From positions 1 through 51,861 of the IMG/VR virus record IMGVR_UViG_3300038560_000034: DNA of 51,861 nucleotides. One strand, 5' to 3'. The translations under genes and the position numbers were made by a program. This document shows, one piece after another, positions 8,651-16,791 of this stretch. The number at the start of each line of letters is the position of its first letter. The stretch's first letter is position 1. Below the pieces are notes generated by a model. The model was not told where the DNA came from. It searched no databases and was given only the letters and a program-made list of their open reading frames with translations. The DNA comes from a virus.

Positions 8651-8832
8651 AGCGGTATATCGTTGCAATGTCCCAGTTAGTCGCTGCGTATCTCGGGCTT
8701 TGCGTTATGATGCGAGCACGAGCAGACCAAGACGAATGGATCGGTCTCGGTATGATTCTCGTATCGGCTCCGCTCGCAATTATTAACGCGACGTATTTCG
8801 TTCAGGATTTCGGGAAGCGCAAGTATGACTGA
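8647..8832 (+). CDS. Small two-helix membrane protein
   Basis: This 61-residue protein has two hydrophobic segments (about residues 6-21 and 32-50) separated by a short charged loop (RARADQDEW) and a basic C-terminus. It overlaps the genes on both sides. Size and topology would fit a holin or a small inner-membrane phage protein, but no catalytic lysis gene is adjacent here. Confidence 0.6.
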   Translation: MKRYIVAMSQLVAAYLGLCVMMRARADQDEWIGLGMILVSAPLAIINATYFVQDFGKRKYD

Positions 8833-9145
8833 GGCTCAAGGTTGGGCTATCGTCGCCTTTCTGTGCCTTGCGCTCGCCGCGGCGGTCATTGTCTTCGTCG
8901 CTATGCAGATTCTCCCGATCACGAACGCATTCGGCGTCATGCACAAACTCGATGATCTGTTCGATAAGCGAATCAATGCCGTGCTCGACCGTTACCGTGA
9001 GCAAAAGAAAAAAGAGCAACCGCAGATTCCTGACGGAAAGCCGCAGGCACAGGCGGGGACGCCGTTTACGACCGCTCCGTTGATTCACGCTGGCATGAGC
9101 GCGATGGAAGACCAACCAGACGCAACCGACGTGGCTGACGCATGA
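8825..9145 (+). CDS. Single-pass membrane protein with charged cytoplasmic tail
   Basis: A 106-residue protein with one clear transmembrane helix (about residues 6-29, VAFLCLALAAAVIVFVAMQI region), a coiled-coil-like charged segment (DKRINAVLDRYREQKKKEQ) and a disordered acidic end. The plan resembles an i-spanin or a membrane-anchored phage accessory protein. It overlaps the preceding gene by 8 bp and the next by ATGA. Confidence 0.6.
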   Translation: MTEAQGWAIVAFLCLALAAAVIVFVAMQILPITNAFGVMHKLDDLFDKRINAVLDRYREQKKKEQPQIPDGKPQAQAGTPFTTAPLIHAGMSAMEDQPDATDVADA

Positions 9146-9291
9146 GAGATAAAGTCATTGCTGCGGCTGCGGTTGTCATCGTCGTGCAATTCGCGAAGTC
9201 GGCAAAAACGGGCGGCTACTCGCCATTCACGGAAGCCGAATACAAAGACGCGCTTGAGATCGTCCGTGCCGCGCTCGGAGGCATTCACTAA
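9142..9291 (+). CDS. Small protein with N-terminal hydrophobic segment
   Basis: This is a 49-residue gene below usual ORF cut-offs. ATG 9142 overlaps the previous TGA (ATGA), and the TAA directly precedes the GTG of the next gene. The N-terminus VIAAAAVVIVVQFAKSAK is hydrophobic and then basic, followed by a short acidic helix. It may be a small membrane peptide. Tight packing on both sides supports it being translated. Confidence 0.6.
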   Translation: MRDKVIAAAAVVIVVQFAKSAKTGGYSPFTEAEYKDALEIVRAALGGIH

Positions 9292-9864
9292 GTGCCGCGT
9301 CGTAGTGCGAAAAACGATCAGCAGGACGGCCAAGAAATCGGCATCCTCATGCTGCCGCCGCCCAAGACAAGTCACAAGCACGAGCACCGCGAGGACCCGT
9401 ATGAATCCCCGCCTGGGGCCGTGCCACACGTCGTTTCGAGTGCGCCACTCAAGCGCAAGCTCACGGCGGCTGAGAAGAAGCAGCAGAGCGAACTGCGAGC
9501 CGAACACAAGATGCTCGCAACGCGCCATGCCGCGTATCTCGATGCGCTCGGCGAAAACGGCGGCGACCGCGTGAAGGCGCTTTCGCATGTGCTCGGCATT
9601 TCCGAGGACGACGTGCGCCCACAACTCCTTGACCTCTTGGCAGAAGTGCGCAGAGGACTTGCCGTGAGTCCGCTCGGAGAACTCCTTGAACGCAACGGTT
9701 TAGACTTGGCCGCACGCGTTAATATCTTGCGCGGCCATGCGTATTCCGATAACCCCGCTGCGTCACTCAAAGCGGTCGATTTAGTTCAGGAGATGCAGGG
9801 GCAAACGTCGGACACGGGTTCATTTGAGAACTACCTTCGCCTCGCCAAAATTTCGAAAGGATAA
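9292..9864 (+). CDS. Putative terminase small subunit-like DNA-binding protein
   Basis: This 190-residue protein has a disordered N-terminus (about 1-55) and then a helical region with HTH-like character (AAYLDALGENGGDRVKALSH, VLGISEDDVRPQLLDLL). The C-terminus contains ILRGHAYSDNPAASLKAVDL. Small terminase subunits recognise pac or cos sites with an N-terminal HTH and oligomerise through helices. No better small-subunit candidate exists in the genome. The large subunit lies 7 kb away on the other strand, so this is tentative. Confidence 0.4.
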   Translation: MPRRSAKNDQQDGQEIGILMLPPPKTSHKHEHREDPYESPPGAVPHVVSSAPLKRKLTAAEKKQQSELRAEHKMLATRHAAYLDALGENGGDRVKALSHVLGISEDDVRPQLLDLLAEVRRGLAVSPLGELLERNGLDLAARVNILRGHAYSDNPAASLKAVDLVQEMQGQTSDTGSFENYLRLAKISKG

Positions 9865-9866
9865 TC

Positions 9867-10364
9867 ATGGCTCTTGACCCGCGTGCGCTTACGAGTCGTG
9901 GACTCTACAAACTTAAGATTCACGACGTGAAGCCAGAAGACATCGAACCCAATGGTGATCGTTACGTCGTGGAAGAGATTGACGTTGACGAGTACATCGA
10001 GCGTGGGCAGTTGCTCGTTATCACACAGAATGCGCCTAAGCACCAAGGCGACCCGATGGCGGACCCGACAATCGAGAACCGAGGCGTCATTGTCGCGGTC
10101 GTGATTCGTGCCGGCAATGGGCATCTTCTTGGCCTTCCCGACCCGTACTTCATTGAAGACGGTAAGGGCGTGCAGGGCAATGCCGACGTGCCGATGTTCT
10201 TCTCGGAAGGCGACGTTGTGTTTGTCGATCACAACGCGAAAGGTCGAGCGCTCCGCATTCTCGGGCGCGAGGTTCGCATCATCAATCAGATCGACGTACT
10301 CGCGAAAATGGATGGCGTAAAGCTCAAGCGGGGCGAGCATGGATGGGAGCAAGTCGAGGAGTGA
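9867..10364 (+). CDS. GroES-like co-chaperonin
   Basis: This 165-residue protein has the order of elements of the GroES beta-barrel: GDRYVVEEID, RGVIVAVVIRAGNGHLL, then FFSEGDVVFVDHN and a C-terminal REVRIINQIDVLAK that parallels the bacterial ending ESDILAIVE. Phage co-chaperonins such as T4 gp31 replace host GroES when folding capsid proteins. An insertion between the two halves makes it longer than the usual 95-110 residues. It heads the glycosyltransferase cluster. The next GTG overlaps its stop. Assignment is by motif reading only. Confidence 0.6.
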   Translation: MALDPRALTSRGLYKLKIHDVKPEDIEPNGDRYVVEEIDVDEYIERGQLLVITQNAPKHQGDPMADPTIENRGVIVAVVIRAGNGHLLGLPDPYFIEDGKGVQGNADVPMFFSEGDVVFVDHNAKGRALRILGREVRIINQIDVLAKMDGVKLKRGEHGWEQVEE

Positions 10365-11320
10365 ACGAGACTATCCAGCGCGAGAACTGGGAACTTGCCG
10401 ACCGCTTTCCGCGCACCGTAGACCGCGCCGGGAATATCTACATGCCGGAAGGCGACATCATTCTTTCAGCCGGTAAACTTGTCGGAGCCGGGGACCATTT
10501 TATCTACAGCACCCTGGCCAAGCGATTCACAGAGATTGGTCGCAAGGTCTATCTCTATCGCGTGACCTGCGCGCGCAACAACGATACCCTTGATATGGTC
10601 TGGGGACGCAATCCCTACATCGTCGGCACGACCGATCGCGCTCCGAACGCAGGCTATGTTCGTCAAGGCCTGTTTTACGAAGTCGCAAACCGTTTGCCCA
10701 TCGGGTCTATTGCAGCGATGGAAATGGCGCACGGTCTTCCGCCGCCGTACTCAATCGCGCCGTATATCAACTACAAGCCGAAGAAATTCCCGTTCGAACT
10801 GCAGGATACGGTACTCGTTGACTTCTCGGCGGTGTCATCCAAGATTGGCGAGCAGGGCATTGGCGAATTCTTACGGGCAATGAAGGGACGCTTCCGAAAC
10901 GCGCCGTTCTTGCAGCTTATCCCGCCCAAGAACATCTCGCTGCATCCACCGCAAATCGCGTGTCCCTCCGTGCAGATCAATGGCATTGCTGAATACATGG
11001 ACGCGCTTTCGGGATGCCGGGCGTGGATTGGCTCCGAGGCAGGCGGTCAGTCATTCGCTGCGACCGTGCGCGGTGAGCACACCGTCTATGACCTCGAAGC
11101 GCGACCTGAGATTGTCGTGCTGAGCACGATGAAGACGTACAACTCGCGTGGCTATTGCTACGCTGGCGCAGACTATCGTTCGACGATTTTCGGCGAAGAT
11201 AAAACTGGGGATTATTTCTTTCCAGGGGAGATGGAGCGGCACATTTACGATATTCGTTGCGAGTGGAGCCTTGAGCAGATGCGCAGCGATAACCCGCAGT
11301 CTTGGAAGGCTGTCGTTTGA
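10361..11320 (+). CDS. GT-B-fold (GT9-like) glycosyltransferase
   Basis: A 319-residue protein. The GTG at 10361 overlaps the previous TGA, and an ATG at 10343 is an alternative start. The N-terminal GAGDHFIYSTLAKRFTEIG followed by NPYIVGTTDR matches the heptosyltransferase-like (GT9) pattern of a Gly-Asp loop and a helix. Near residue 220 LSGCRAWIGSEAGGQSFAA parallels the GT9 C-terminal donor-site motif (SxDTGxxHLAAA). It would transfer a sugar from a nucleotide donor to a cell-envelope or protein acceptor. It is the only GT-B-like enzyme in a cluster of GT-A paralogues. Confidence 0.6.
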   Translation: MNETIQRENWELADRFPRTVDRAGNIYMPEGDIILSAGKLVGAGDHFIYSTLAKRFTEIGRKVYLYRVTCARNNDTLDMVWGRNPYIVGTTDRAPNAGYVRQGLFYEVANRLPIGSIAAMEMAHGLPPPYSIAPYINYKPKKFPFELQDTVLVDFSAVSSKIGEQGIGEFLRAMKGRFRNAPFLQLIPPKNISLHPPQIACPSVQINGIAEYMDALSGCRAWIGSEAGGQSFAATVRGEHTVYDLEARPEIVVLSTMKTYNSRGYCYAGADYRSTIFGEDKTGDYFFPGEMERHIYDIRCEWSLEQMRSDNPQSWKAVV

Positions 11321-12030
11321 GGGTTCAGATCGTGACGAGCTTTCCTCCGGACTGGCGGCCACTCGCTGATATCACCTGTGCGACAATGCGCAAGTATTGC
11401 GAGAAGTGGAATTACGCACCACTTTTTGAGGACTGCTCGACGCGGCAAGAAAAGAAGCATACGCCGTGGGTGGACGATAAGGACCCGGAGATTGGGCACT
11501 ACGTCCCAATGCGCACAATGATTAAGTTTCCGCTCCTTGAGCACTTTATGCGCGAGGAAGACTGCGGGCAGAATAACGACTACGTTGCGTGGATCGACAA
11601 CGACTGCGTGGTAACAAACTATTCTGTGCCGATTACGAAATGGTTCGATGGACACGACAAGGACCTCGTACTCGCTTTCGATGTAAACGGCGTACACCCA
11701 ACGATTATCCTTATGCGCAATACGGTCCTTATGCGCGGGCTTGTGTGGGCGTGTAAAGAGGCGGGCTGGCGCATGTACGGGATGCACGGGTGGTCTGACA
11801 TCATGGCGTTTCGTTTCATGCTCGACTATCCGCCGTATGCAGATCGCGTCAAGTTTTTCTCGGCTCAAGAAATGTGTGCAATGCCGCCGATGGTCCATCC
11901 GATGCCGGCCGATGTGCGTTCGCAGTTTGAATGGACGCCTGATTCGTGGACTGTGCATTTGAGCGCACTTGACCTTCAGTATCGTGTTTCTATTGCTCAG
12001 CAGTTCGTTGAGAAGTTGGGGCTGATCTGA
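11317..12030 (+). CDS. GT-A-fold glycosyltransferase (paralogue 1)
   Basis: About 237 residues from a TTG at 11317 that overlaps the previous stop (TTGA). The protein opens with the first GT-A strand (RVQIVTSFPPDW) and continues PLADITCATMRKYCEKWNY. A DxD-type metal site appears as YVAWIDNDCVVTN near residue 94. The pattern resembles GT34/GMA12-MNN10-type galactosyl- and mannosyltransferases. It is clearly paralogous to the genes at 12027, 13500 and 16022. The non-ATG start is chosen because it restores the strand shared by the paralogues. Confidence 0.7.
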   Translation: MRVQIVTSFPPDWRPLADITCATMRKYCEKWNYAPLFEDCSTRQEKKHTPWVDDKDPEIGHYVPMRTMIKFPLLEHFMREEDCGQNNDYVAWIDNDCVVTNYSVPITKWFDGHDKDLVLAFDVNGVHPTIILMRNTVLMRGLVWACKEAGWRMYGMHGWSDIMAFRFMLDYPPYADRVKFFSAQEMCAMPPMVHPMPADVRSQFEWTPDSWTVHLSALDLQYRVSIAQQFVEKLGLI

Positions 12031-12701
12031 AGATCGCAATCGTTTCGGCTGGGAGTCCAGACTATAAAGATTTGGCCGATGTTACACAGCCGACTCGTGT
12101 GCGGTATGCCGAGCGTCATGGATACGCGCCGTACTTTTTCGAAACAACGCGCGAGCGTGGAGATAGCTGCAAGAGCGATGCATACTTCTATCTCTACGAC
12201 AAAGGCTTTGACCTCATGTGCTGGATGGATCTGGATAGTCAGATTATGAACAGCGATGTTCTCGTTGAAGATATCTGTATGCAGTGGATGGGGTTTAGGC
12301 CACGGGGATTAGCGTGGAGTTTTGGGGACGACGCTCCCCATTTTCTTTGGGGTTGGGATCATGCTGGGCCGAACAGCGGCGTCTACATTGTGCGCTTTAC
12401 GCCCGAGGGTGCGCATTGGATGGACCGAGCGTATGCGACGATGCGCGAGAACGGACTTGCCGATGAGACGGCGATGGAAATTCTTGCAACGACGTATCCG
12501 TTCAAGAACTATGTTCGTGCGTGCCCCGGCGTCGTACTGAACTCTTACGACTACAAGTATTATGGTTGGGATAAATACCCGCTCGACTATCAGCGCAAGC
12601 TCAATCTCTATGAGCCTGGTCGCTTCATCCTTCATATGCCGGGCTATCCTAACGACGTGAGAATTCCTGAACTCAAGCGCCGTCTTGCGGAGGCGACGTG
12701 A
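12027..12701 (+). CDS. GT-A-fold glycosyltransferase (paralogue 2), apparent CTG start
   Basis: About 224 residues. A conventional start would be TTG at 12072, but that removes the first beta strand. Reading from CTG 12027, which overlaps the previous TGA (CTGA), gives KIAIVSAGSPDYKDLADVTQ, the element shared with the other three paralogues. The DxD site is CWMDLDSQIMN. Later WDHAGPNSGVYIVRFTPEG matches the acceptor/donor region of the family. Overlaps of the form NTGA are the rule in this operon, which supports the CTG start. Confidence 0.7.
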   Translation: MKIAIVSAGSPDYKDLADVTQPTRVRYAERHGYAPYFFETTRERGDSCKSDAYFYLYDKGFDLMCWMDLDSQIMNSDVLVEDICMQWMGFRPRGLAWSFGDDAPHFLWGWDHAGPNSGVYIVRFTPEGAHWMDRAYATMRENGLADETAMEILATTYPFKNYVRACPGVVLNSYDYKYYGWDKYPLDYQRKLNLYEPGRFILHMPGYPNDVRIPELKRRLAEAT

Positions 12702-13009
12702 TTCCACCAAAACTCGATGAGCGATATGGCCTCACACAGTCCGAATACGGCGGCCTTTTGTCGTCGGTAAAGCAATGCCACTACAATCCTGAACTCGGCA
12801 TGAAAATGTTCCTCAAGCACCATCCGCACTTGAAGGCAACACCCGCACTCTATGGCTTGGCAATCAGCGTCGGTCGCACGCCGTTCCCGAGTATCGTTGG
12901 CTTGAAAGAGGGCCCGTTTCCCGAGGATAAGTCGCGTCCGTGGCTCGATAGCCGTACTTGGAATAGTGAATCTCAAAAAGCGTGGGACGAAGAAGTGTCG
13001 AATTTATGA
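12698..13009 (+). CDS. Unknown protein within the glycosyltransferase cluster
   Basis: A 103-residue soluble protein starting at a GTG that overlaps the previous stop. It has a helical N-terminal half ([20 protein letters not shown]) and a Pro/Trp-rich C-terminus ([19 protein letters not shown]). No family recognised. It lies between two glycosyltransferases and is followed by an inserted HNH gene. It could be an accessory of the cluster. Confidence 0.55.
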   Translation: MIPPKLDERYGLTQSEYGGLLSSVKQCHYNPELGMKMFLKHHPHLKATPALYGLAISVGRTPFPSIVGLKEGPFPEDKSRPWLDSRTWNSESQKAWDEEVSNL

Positions 13010-13503
13010 TGATGGATGCTTCTGTGGAAAATCGGTTCTGGAAATACGTCGCACCGATGACTGAAGGGCGCGGTTGCTGGGAGTGGACTGGCTTCATACC
13101 CCCACGTCCCGGACCCGGGTATGGCTACTTATGGGACAAGGCCGTTGGCGATAAAGTTGGCGCGCACCGCATTTCATGGGTGCTGCATCGGGGAGAGATT
13201 CCCGACGGCCTGTTCGTTCTTCATCGCTGTGATAATAGGTCTTGCGTAAACCCGACACACCTGTTCCTTGGGACGCAAAAAGACAACAGCCGCGATATGG
13301 TGGAGAAAGGGCGAGCGGATTTCCTAAGCGGCAATAGGGTTTCCAGTCAAGCGAAATGGGAGGCTAAGTATTGTAGGGCTGGGCATCTTCGTACTCCCGA
13401 TACGACATGGGAGTATGTTCGGAACGGGAAGCGCAGCAAGGTTTGTAAACAATGCCAACGCGCGCGATCGCAGCGGTGGCGATCTAGGGGTGGCAGAACG
13501 TGA
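13006..13503 (+). CDS. HNH endonuclease (HNH_3-type), inserted in the glycosyltransferase cluster
   Basis: A 165-residue protein from ATG 13006 (ATGA overlap). It has the full HNH_3-type pattern: CWEWTG near 23-28, [22 protein letters not shown], then [20 protein letters not shown] with the catalytic His and the Asn and His ligands. A C-terminal zinc knuckle follows (CRAGH then CKQC). Such proteins are free-standing homing-type nucleases that spread between phages. It interrupts the glycosyltransferase run without harming the flanking genes. Confidence 0.85.
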   Translation: MMMDASVENRFWKYVAPMTEGRGCWEWTGFIPPRPGPGYGYLWDKAVGDKVGAHRISWVLHRGEIPDGLFVLHRCDNRSCVNPTHLFLGTQKDNSRDMVEKGRADFLSGNRVSSQAKWEAKYCRAGHLRTPDTTWEYVRNGKRSKVCKQCQRARSQRWRSRGGRT

Positions 13504-14264
13504 GCCAAGAGTTTCAAATTATTTCGCCACAGACGCGGGCTGATTGGTTCATTAGCGGCGCTGGGCTCATTCGAAAAAATATAATTGGGTGGGACGCAAA
13601 GGGTGATCTTCCTTTGCCTGGTATCAAAACGTGCCTCGTTGGCATGTATGATAGGAAGTACGACCCGATCGCAGAGATAGCGGAAGATAATTGGGCCCGG
13701 TACGCGCTACGTCACGGAATATCTCTTCGAACCTATCCCGGCGCATTTCACACGGATCCATCCAAGCGTGAGACGTACGGCGATAAGGTCCGCTTCTCGC
13801 TCTACTATGACGTGCGCGGCATTTTCGACGTGGTGATGTTCCTCGACATCGACTCCGTGTTCGTCAACATTAACCAGCGCATTGAAGAGACGCTTCAGGG
13901 ACGCCGGTTCTTGTGGACGTACGGCGATGGTGGGCCCATGTCCGGACTGTGGATCGCACGAACAGATGATATGACAGAGAAGCACTTACGCTTCGCGTAT
14001 GAGCGCGCCGCTGCCGAGAACAATACGCGCTACGACAAGATCGAGCCGAACGGAATCTCTGACCAGGACGCGATGGCGTGGTGCATGAACGTGCCCCCAT
14101 TCAACAGCACATTTGGGAATTGCGTCGAGGCAGAGTCGGTCGGATTCTGCTTTCCAGATACGACAATGCCGCGCCCGTGGATCGTGACGGCGCGCGGTGG
14201 AAACATCGAGGAGAAGATTGCCGCACTCACGCCTTGGCTCGCCCGTACCACTCAACCCGCCTAA
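13500..14264 (+). CDS. GT-A-fold glycosyltransferase (paralogue 3)
   Basis: A 254-residue protein from a GTG overlapping the HNH stop. The N-terminal extension is about 38 residues longer than in its paralogues. Then [20 protein letters not shown] gives the first strand, [13 protein letters not shown] supplies the DxD metal site, and [19 protein letters not shown] matches the paralogues. It would transfer a sugar from a nucleotide-sugar donor with a divalent metal. The acceptor is unknown. Confidence 0.7.
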   Translation: MSQEFQIISPQTRADWFISGAGLIRKNIIGWDAKGDLPLPGIKTCLVGMYDRKYDPIAEIAEDNWARYALRHGISLRTYPGAFHTDPSKRETYGDKVRFSLYYDVRGIFDVVMFLDIDSVFVNINQRIEETLQGRRFLWTYGDGGPMSGLWIARTDDMTEKHLRFAYERAAAENNTRYDKIEPNGISDQDAMAWCMNVPPFNSTFGNCVEAESVGFCFPDTTMPRPWIVTARGGNIEEKIAALTPWLARTTQPA

Positions 14265-14274
14265 GAGGCTCTTT

Positions 14275-15363
14275 ATGACGCAGACTATTTCTCCCCAAGA
14301 CTTCCTTGCGCTCTCCAACCTCATTGTCGAGAAGGGCATCCGCTATTTCATTGAGACGAACGCGGATGGAAAGACAGAAGGCTTAGAGATGGCATCTCGC
14401 CTCGGACTACGAGCGCATGTATGCGATACGTTTTCTGCCGTGCAACTTTCGGAGCGCTATCCGGATGCGGACGTGTACGACGGCGATTCCGCGAACTTTT
14501 TAGAAAACGTGCTACCGAAACTCGATGCGCCTGCGTTCTTTTGGCTGAGTAGTGAACTCGAACGTGCCGTGGTTGAAATCGAAAGCGAAGGCAAAGACTG
14601 GCATTTCACGATGAAGGACGATTCGGTTCAAAGCGCGCCACAAGAGGCGCCTGTTCCAGCCGATCACTGTAGCCAGCGCAAAAAGGTGGATGGCGTCTTT
14701 CCGGACCCCGTTGAGGACTTCGACCGTAATTGGGCAGGCCCCCAAGAATTGAAGCCTGCCGTCTATCGCAGTCAGAGCGAGAAAGACACGTACTACGCAA
14801 TCGCCGTCGAGAACGGGTACAACGCGTCCGTATTCGAGGCGACTGATATCGTGATCGACATCGGCGCCAATATCGGAGCGTTTTGTAAGCGCGCACATCT
14901 CAATGGCTCGCGAGAAATCTACGGCTTTGAGCCTTCGGCGTTCTACATGGAGGCGGCGAAAGCAAACGTCGGCGACCTTGAAGGGGTGTCGCTGCACCAA
15001 CTCGCGGTCGTGCGGAGCGATGATAAACGCAAGGCGCAATACTTTCACGACAACGGTATGAGCACGATGGTCGATGAAGGCAACCCGGTTGAAAATGTTT
15101 CGCTGGATGAAATTCTCGCGGACATTGGCCCCGTGCGCTTTCTGAAGATCGACGTTGAGGGTTCCGAGTGGTCGATATTACGGACTTGTACGAAACTCAA
15201 TCGCGTGTCCGAGATCGCGGGGGAATATCACCTGGCCGACCACTACGATGACAAAGAGGTGAGCGTCGGCGCGCTCATGGGGTTCCTCTACGACCAGGGT
15301 TTCACGCAGGCTGGATTCGTGCGGCAGGCCGATGCCACGGGCGGATTTTGGGCGAAGCGATGA
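14275..15363 (+). CDS. FkbM-family methyltransferase with degenerate N-terminal methyltransferase-like domain
   Basis: 362 residues from ATG 14275. The C-terminal half (about 195-340) is a FkbM-type SAM-dependent O-methyltransferase: VIDIGANIGAF (SAM loop), IYGFEPSAF, VSLDEIL and FLKIDVEGSEWSIL. The N-terminal 100 residues (YFIETNADGKTEG, YDGDSANFLE, AFFWLSSE) echo another sugar O-methyltransferase family whose motifs are TETGxYxGxT, GDS and FWLDxH, but the His/Asp end is missing here, so this part is probably non-catalytic. FkbM enzymes methylate sugar hydroxyls, which suits the glycosyltransferase neighbours. Confidence 0.8.
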   Translation: MTQTISPQDFLALSNLIVEKGIRYFIETNADGKTEGLEMASRLGLRAHVCDTFSAVQLSERYPDADVYDGDSANFLENVLPKLDAPAFFWLSSELERAVVEIESEGKDWHFTMKDDSVQSAPQEAPVPADHCSQRKKVDGVFPDPVEDFDRNWAGPQELKPAVYRSQSEKDTYYAIAVENGYNASVFEATDIVIDIGANIGAFCKRAHLNGSREIYGFEPSAFYMEAAKANVGDLEGVSLHQLAVVRSDDKRKAQYFHDNGMSTMVDEGNPVENVSLDEILADIGPVRFLKIDVEGSEWSILRTCTKLNRVSEIAGEYHLADHYDDKEVSVGALMGFLYDQGFTQAGFVRQADATGGFWAKR

Positions 15364-16025
15364 GCGACTGGCGCGACAGGTTCCCAGCCGACATTCAGCC
15401 ATACTGCAACCAGTTCGCGGACCTGTTCAAGACGGCGTACATGCAACTGCTTTGGCGGAATGGCCCGAGCGGCGACCCGAACGAGCAAATCTCCCATGCG
15501 GAGACAACGGCGCGCGAACTCATCGCGAAGTATCGCCACCTCGGCGAAGGGAACCCGCACAACGACCATTTCTACCGCTGCACTGACAGAGTATCATCCA
15601 GCGGCTTCTACGACGGCATGGACGACGAGGCACACATTCCCTGGGCTACGCATACCATCAACTTGGATGAAACGCGCACCGGGCCGTATTCCAGGACGAA
15701 GCATCTCTGGAACGGTCACATCGACGACGGTGGCCCGCGCCCTTACGGCTGGTTCGAGAAAGCGGCCTACCACTTCATGGGCGACTTCGCGACGAACCCA
15801 GAGGCGCGTATTCATGTAAACTGCGCGGCGGGCGCAAGCCGAGCCCCGTCGATGGCCTACTTCTTCGTGCGCGCTACGACGAAACTCCCTGTGCTCGACG
15901 CCAAGGCAACGGTCTACGCCGCGAACTCCGTGCTAAACCGAAACATCAGCATCACCTATTGGCAGGACGCAGAGCGCGCCCTACGTCGTCTTGGCCTCGT
16001 TGACGACGCGTGGTTCCTTGGGTGA
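15360..16025 (+). CDS. Dual-specificity-type (CX5R) phosphatase
   Basis: A 221-residue protein from ATG 15360 (ATGA overlap with the FkbM gene). The phosphate-binding loop HVNCAAGASRAPSMAYFF at about residues 152-169 has the CX5R signature of Cys-based protein tyrosine/dual-specificity phosphatases, with catalytic Cys155 and Arg161. An upstream PWATHTINLDE is where the first core strand would be. It could remove phosphate from protein, sugar or lipid intermediates. A second CX5R protein lies at 19874. The substrate is unknown. Confidence 0.7.
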   Translation: MSDWRDRFPADIQPYCNQFADLFKTAYMQLLWRNGPSGDPNEQISHAETTARELIAKYRHLGEGNPHNDHFYRCTDRVSSSGFYDGMDDEAHIPWATHTINLDETRTGPYSRTKHLWNGHIDDGGPRPYGWFEKAAYHFMGDFATNPEARIHVNCAAGASRAPSMAYFFVRATTKLPVLDAKATVYAANSVLNRNISITYWQDAERALRRLGLVDDAWFLG

Positions 16026-16762
16026 GAGTCGCGGTCACGTCGGCATGGAATGAAGCGTACCAACCCATCGCTGACATAACCGTGCCCGTGATGGTTGAGT
16101 ACGCGAAGAAGCACGGCTATTCGTTCTGCGGCTGGCCTGACCGCTATCACACAGACGAGCAGCGTGATCCGTCATTTCTCACCTACGGCGACCGAGCGAA
16201 GCTCCAAATCTACAAAGACCTCTACGCCGACTTCGATGTGATTGTGTGGCTTGACGTCGATACGCTCATCACGAATCAGGACAAGCGCATCGAAGATATT
16301 CTTGGCGACCGGCCCTTCCTGTGGACAGTTGATTGGCATGGGCCACTCTCGGGCTTTACGATTGCGCGCTGCATCCCATCCGTTCACTTGGCGCTCAATA
16401 CGGTGCTACATCGGGCGGCGGAAGATGCGTGGTCACTCGGTACGACGGGGAAGCCACTCGCGCACGGTGGTCGTTCAGATCAGGACACGATGCGCTTCTT
16501 TGCGCCCTGGCGTCCGTTCAATGAAATCTTTGGACCGCAGAATCAGGTAACATGCAAAGAGGCTGGGCACTGTATGCCGATGGCGTACATGAAGGCAGAC
16601 CCGCTCTATTTCTATATTGCGAATTGGGAGCCGGGGGATTTTCTTTGGACGCTTCCCGGCGCTCCGGTTGCCGAGCGGGTTGCTCTGCTCTTTGAGAAGG
16701 CCGTCGAAGTGTACGGAGATACTCGGCACGAAGCAAATGCGCGCTACTCACTTGGAAACTAA
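16022..16762 (+). CDS. GT-A-fold glycosyltransferase (paralogue 4)
   Basis: 246 residues from GTG 16022, which overlaps the phosphatase stop. It opens RVAVTSAWNEAYQPIADITV, has the DxD site as VIVWLDVDTLITN (about residue 80) and DWHGPLSGFTIARC as in its paralogues, and ends with a SDQDTMRFF motif shared in kind with paralogue 3 (SDQDAMAW). It is the last gene of the cassette and converges on the terminase gene 29 bp away. Confidence 0.72.
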   Translation: MRVAVTSAWNEAYQPIADITVPVMVEYAKKHGYSFCGWPDRYHTDEQRDPSFLTYGDRAKLQIYKDLYADFDVIVWLDVDTLITNQDKRIEDILGDRPFLWTVDWHGPLSGFTIARCIPSVHLALNTVLHRAAEDAWSLGTTGKPLAHGGRSDQDTMRFFAPWRPFNEIFGPQNQVTCKEAGHCMPMAYMKADPLYFYIANWEPGDFLWTLPGAPVAERVALLFEKAVEVYGDTRHEANARYSLGN

Positions 16763-16791
16763 TGCGGCAGGTTGAAACGTGTTACGACGCC

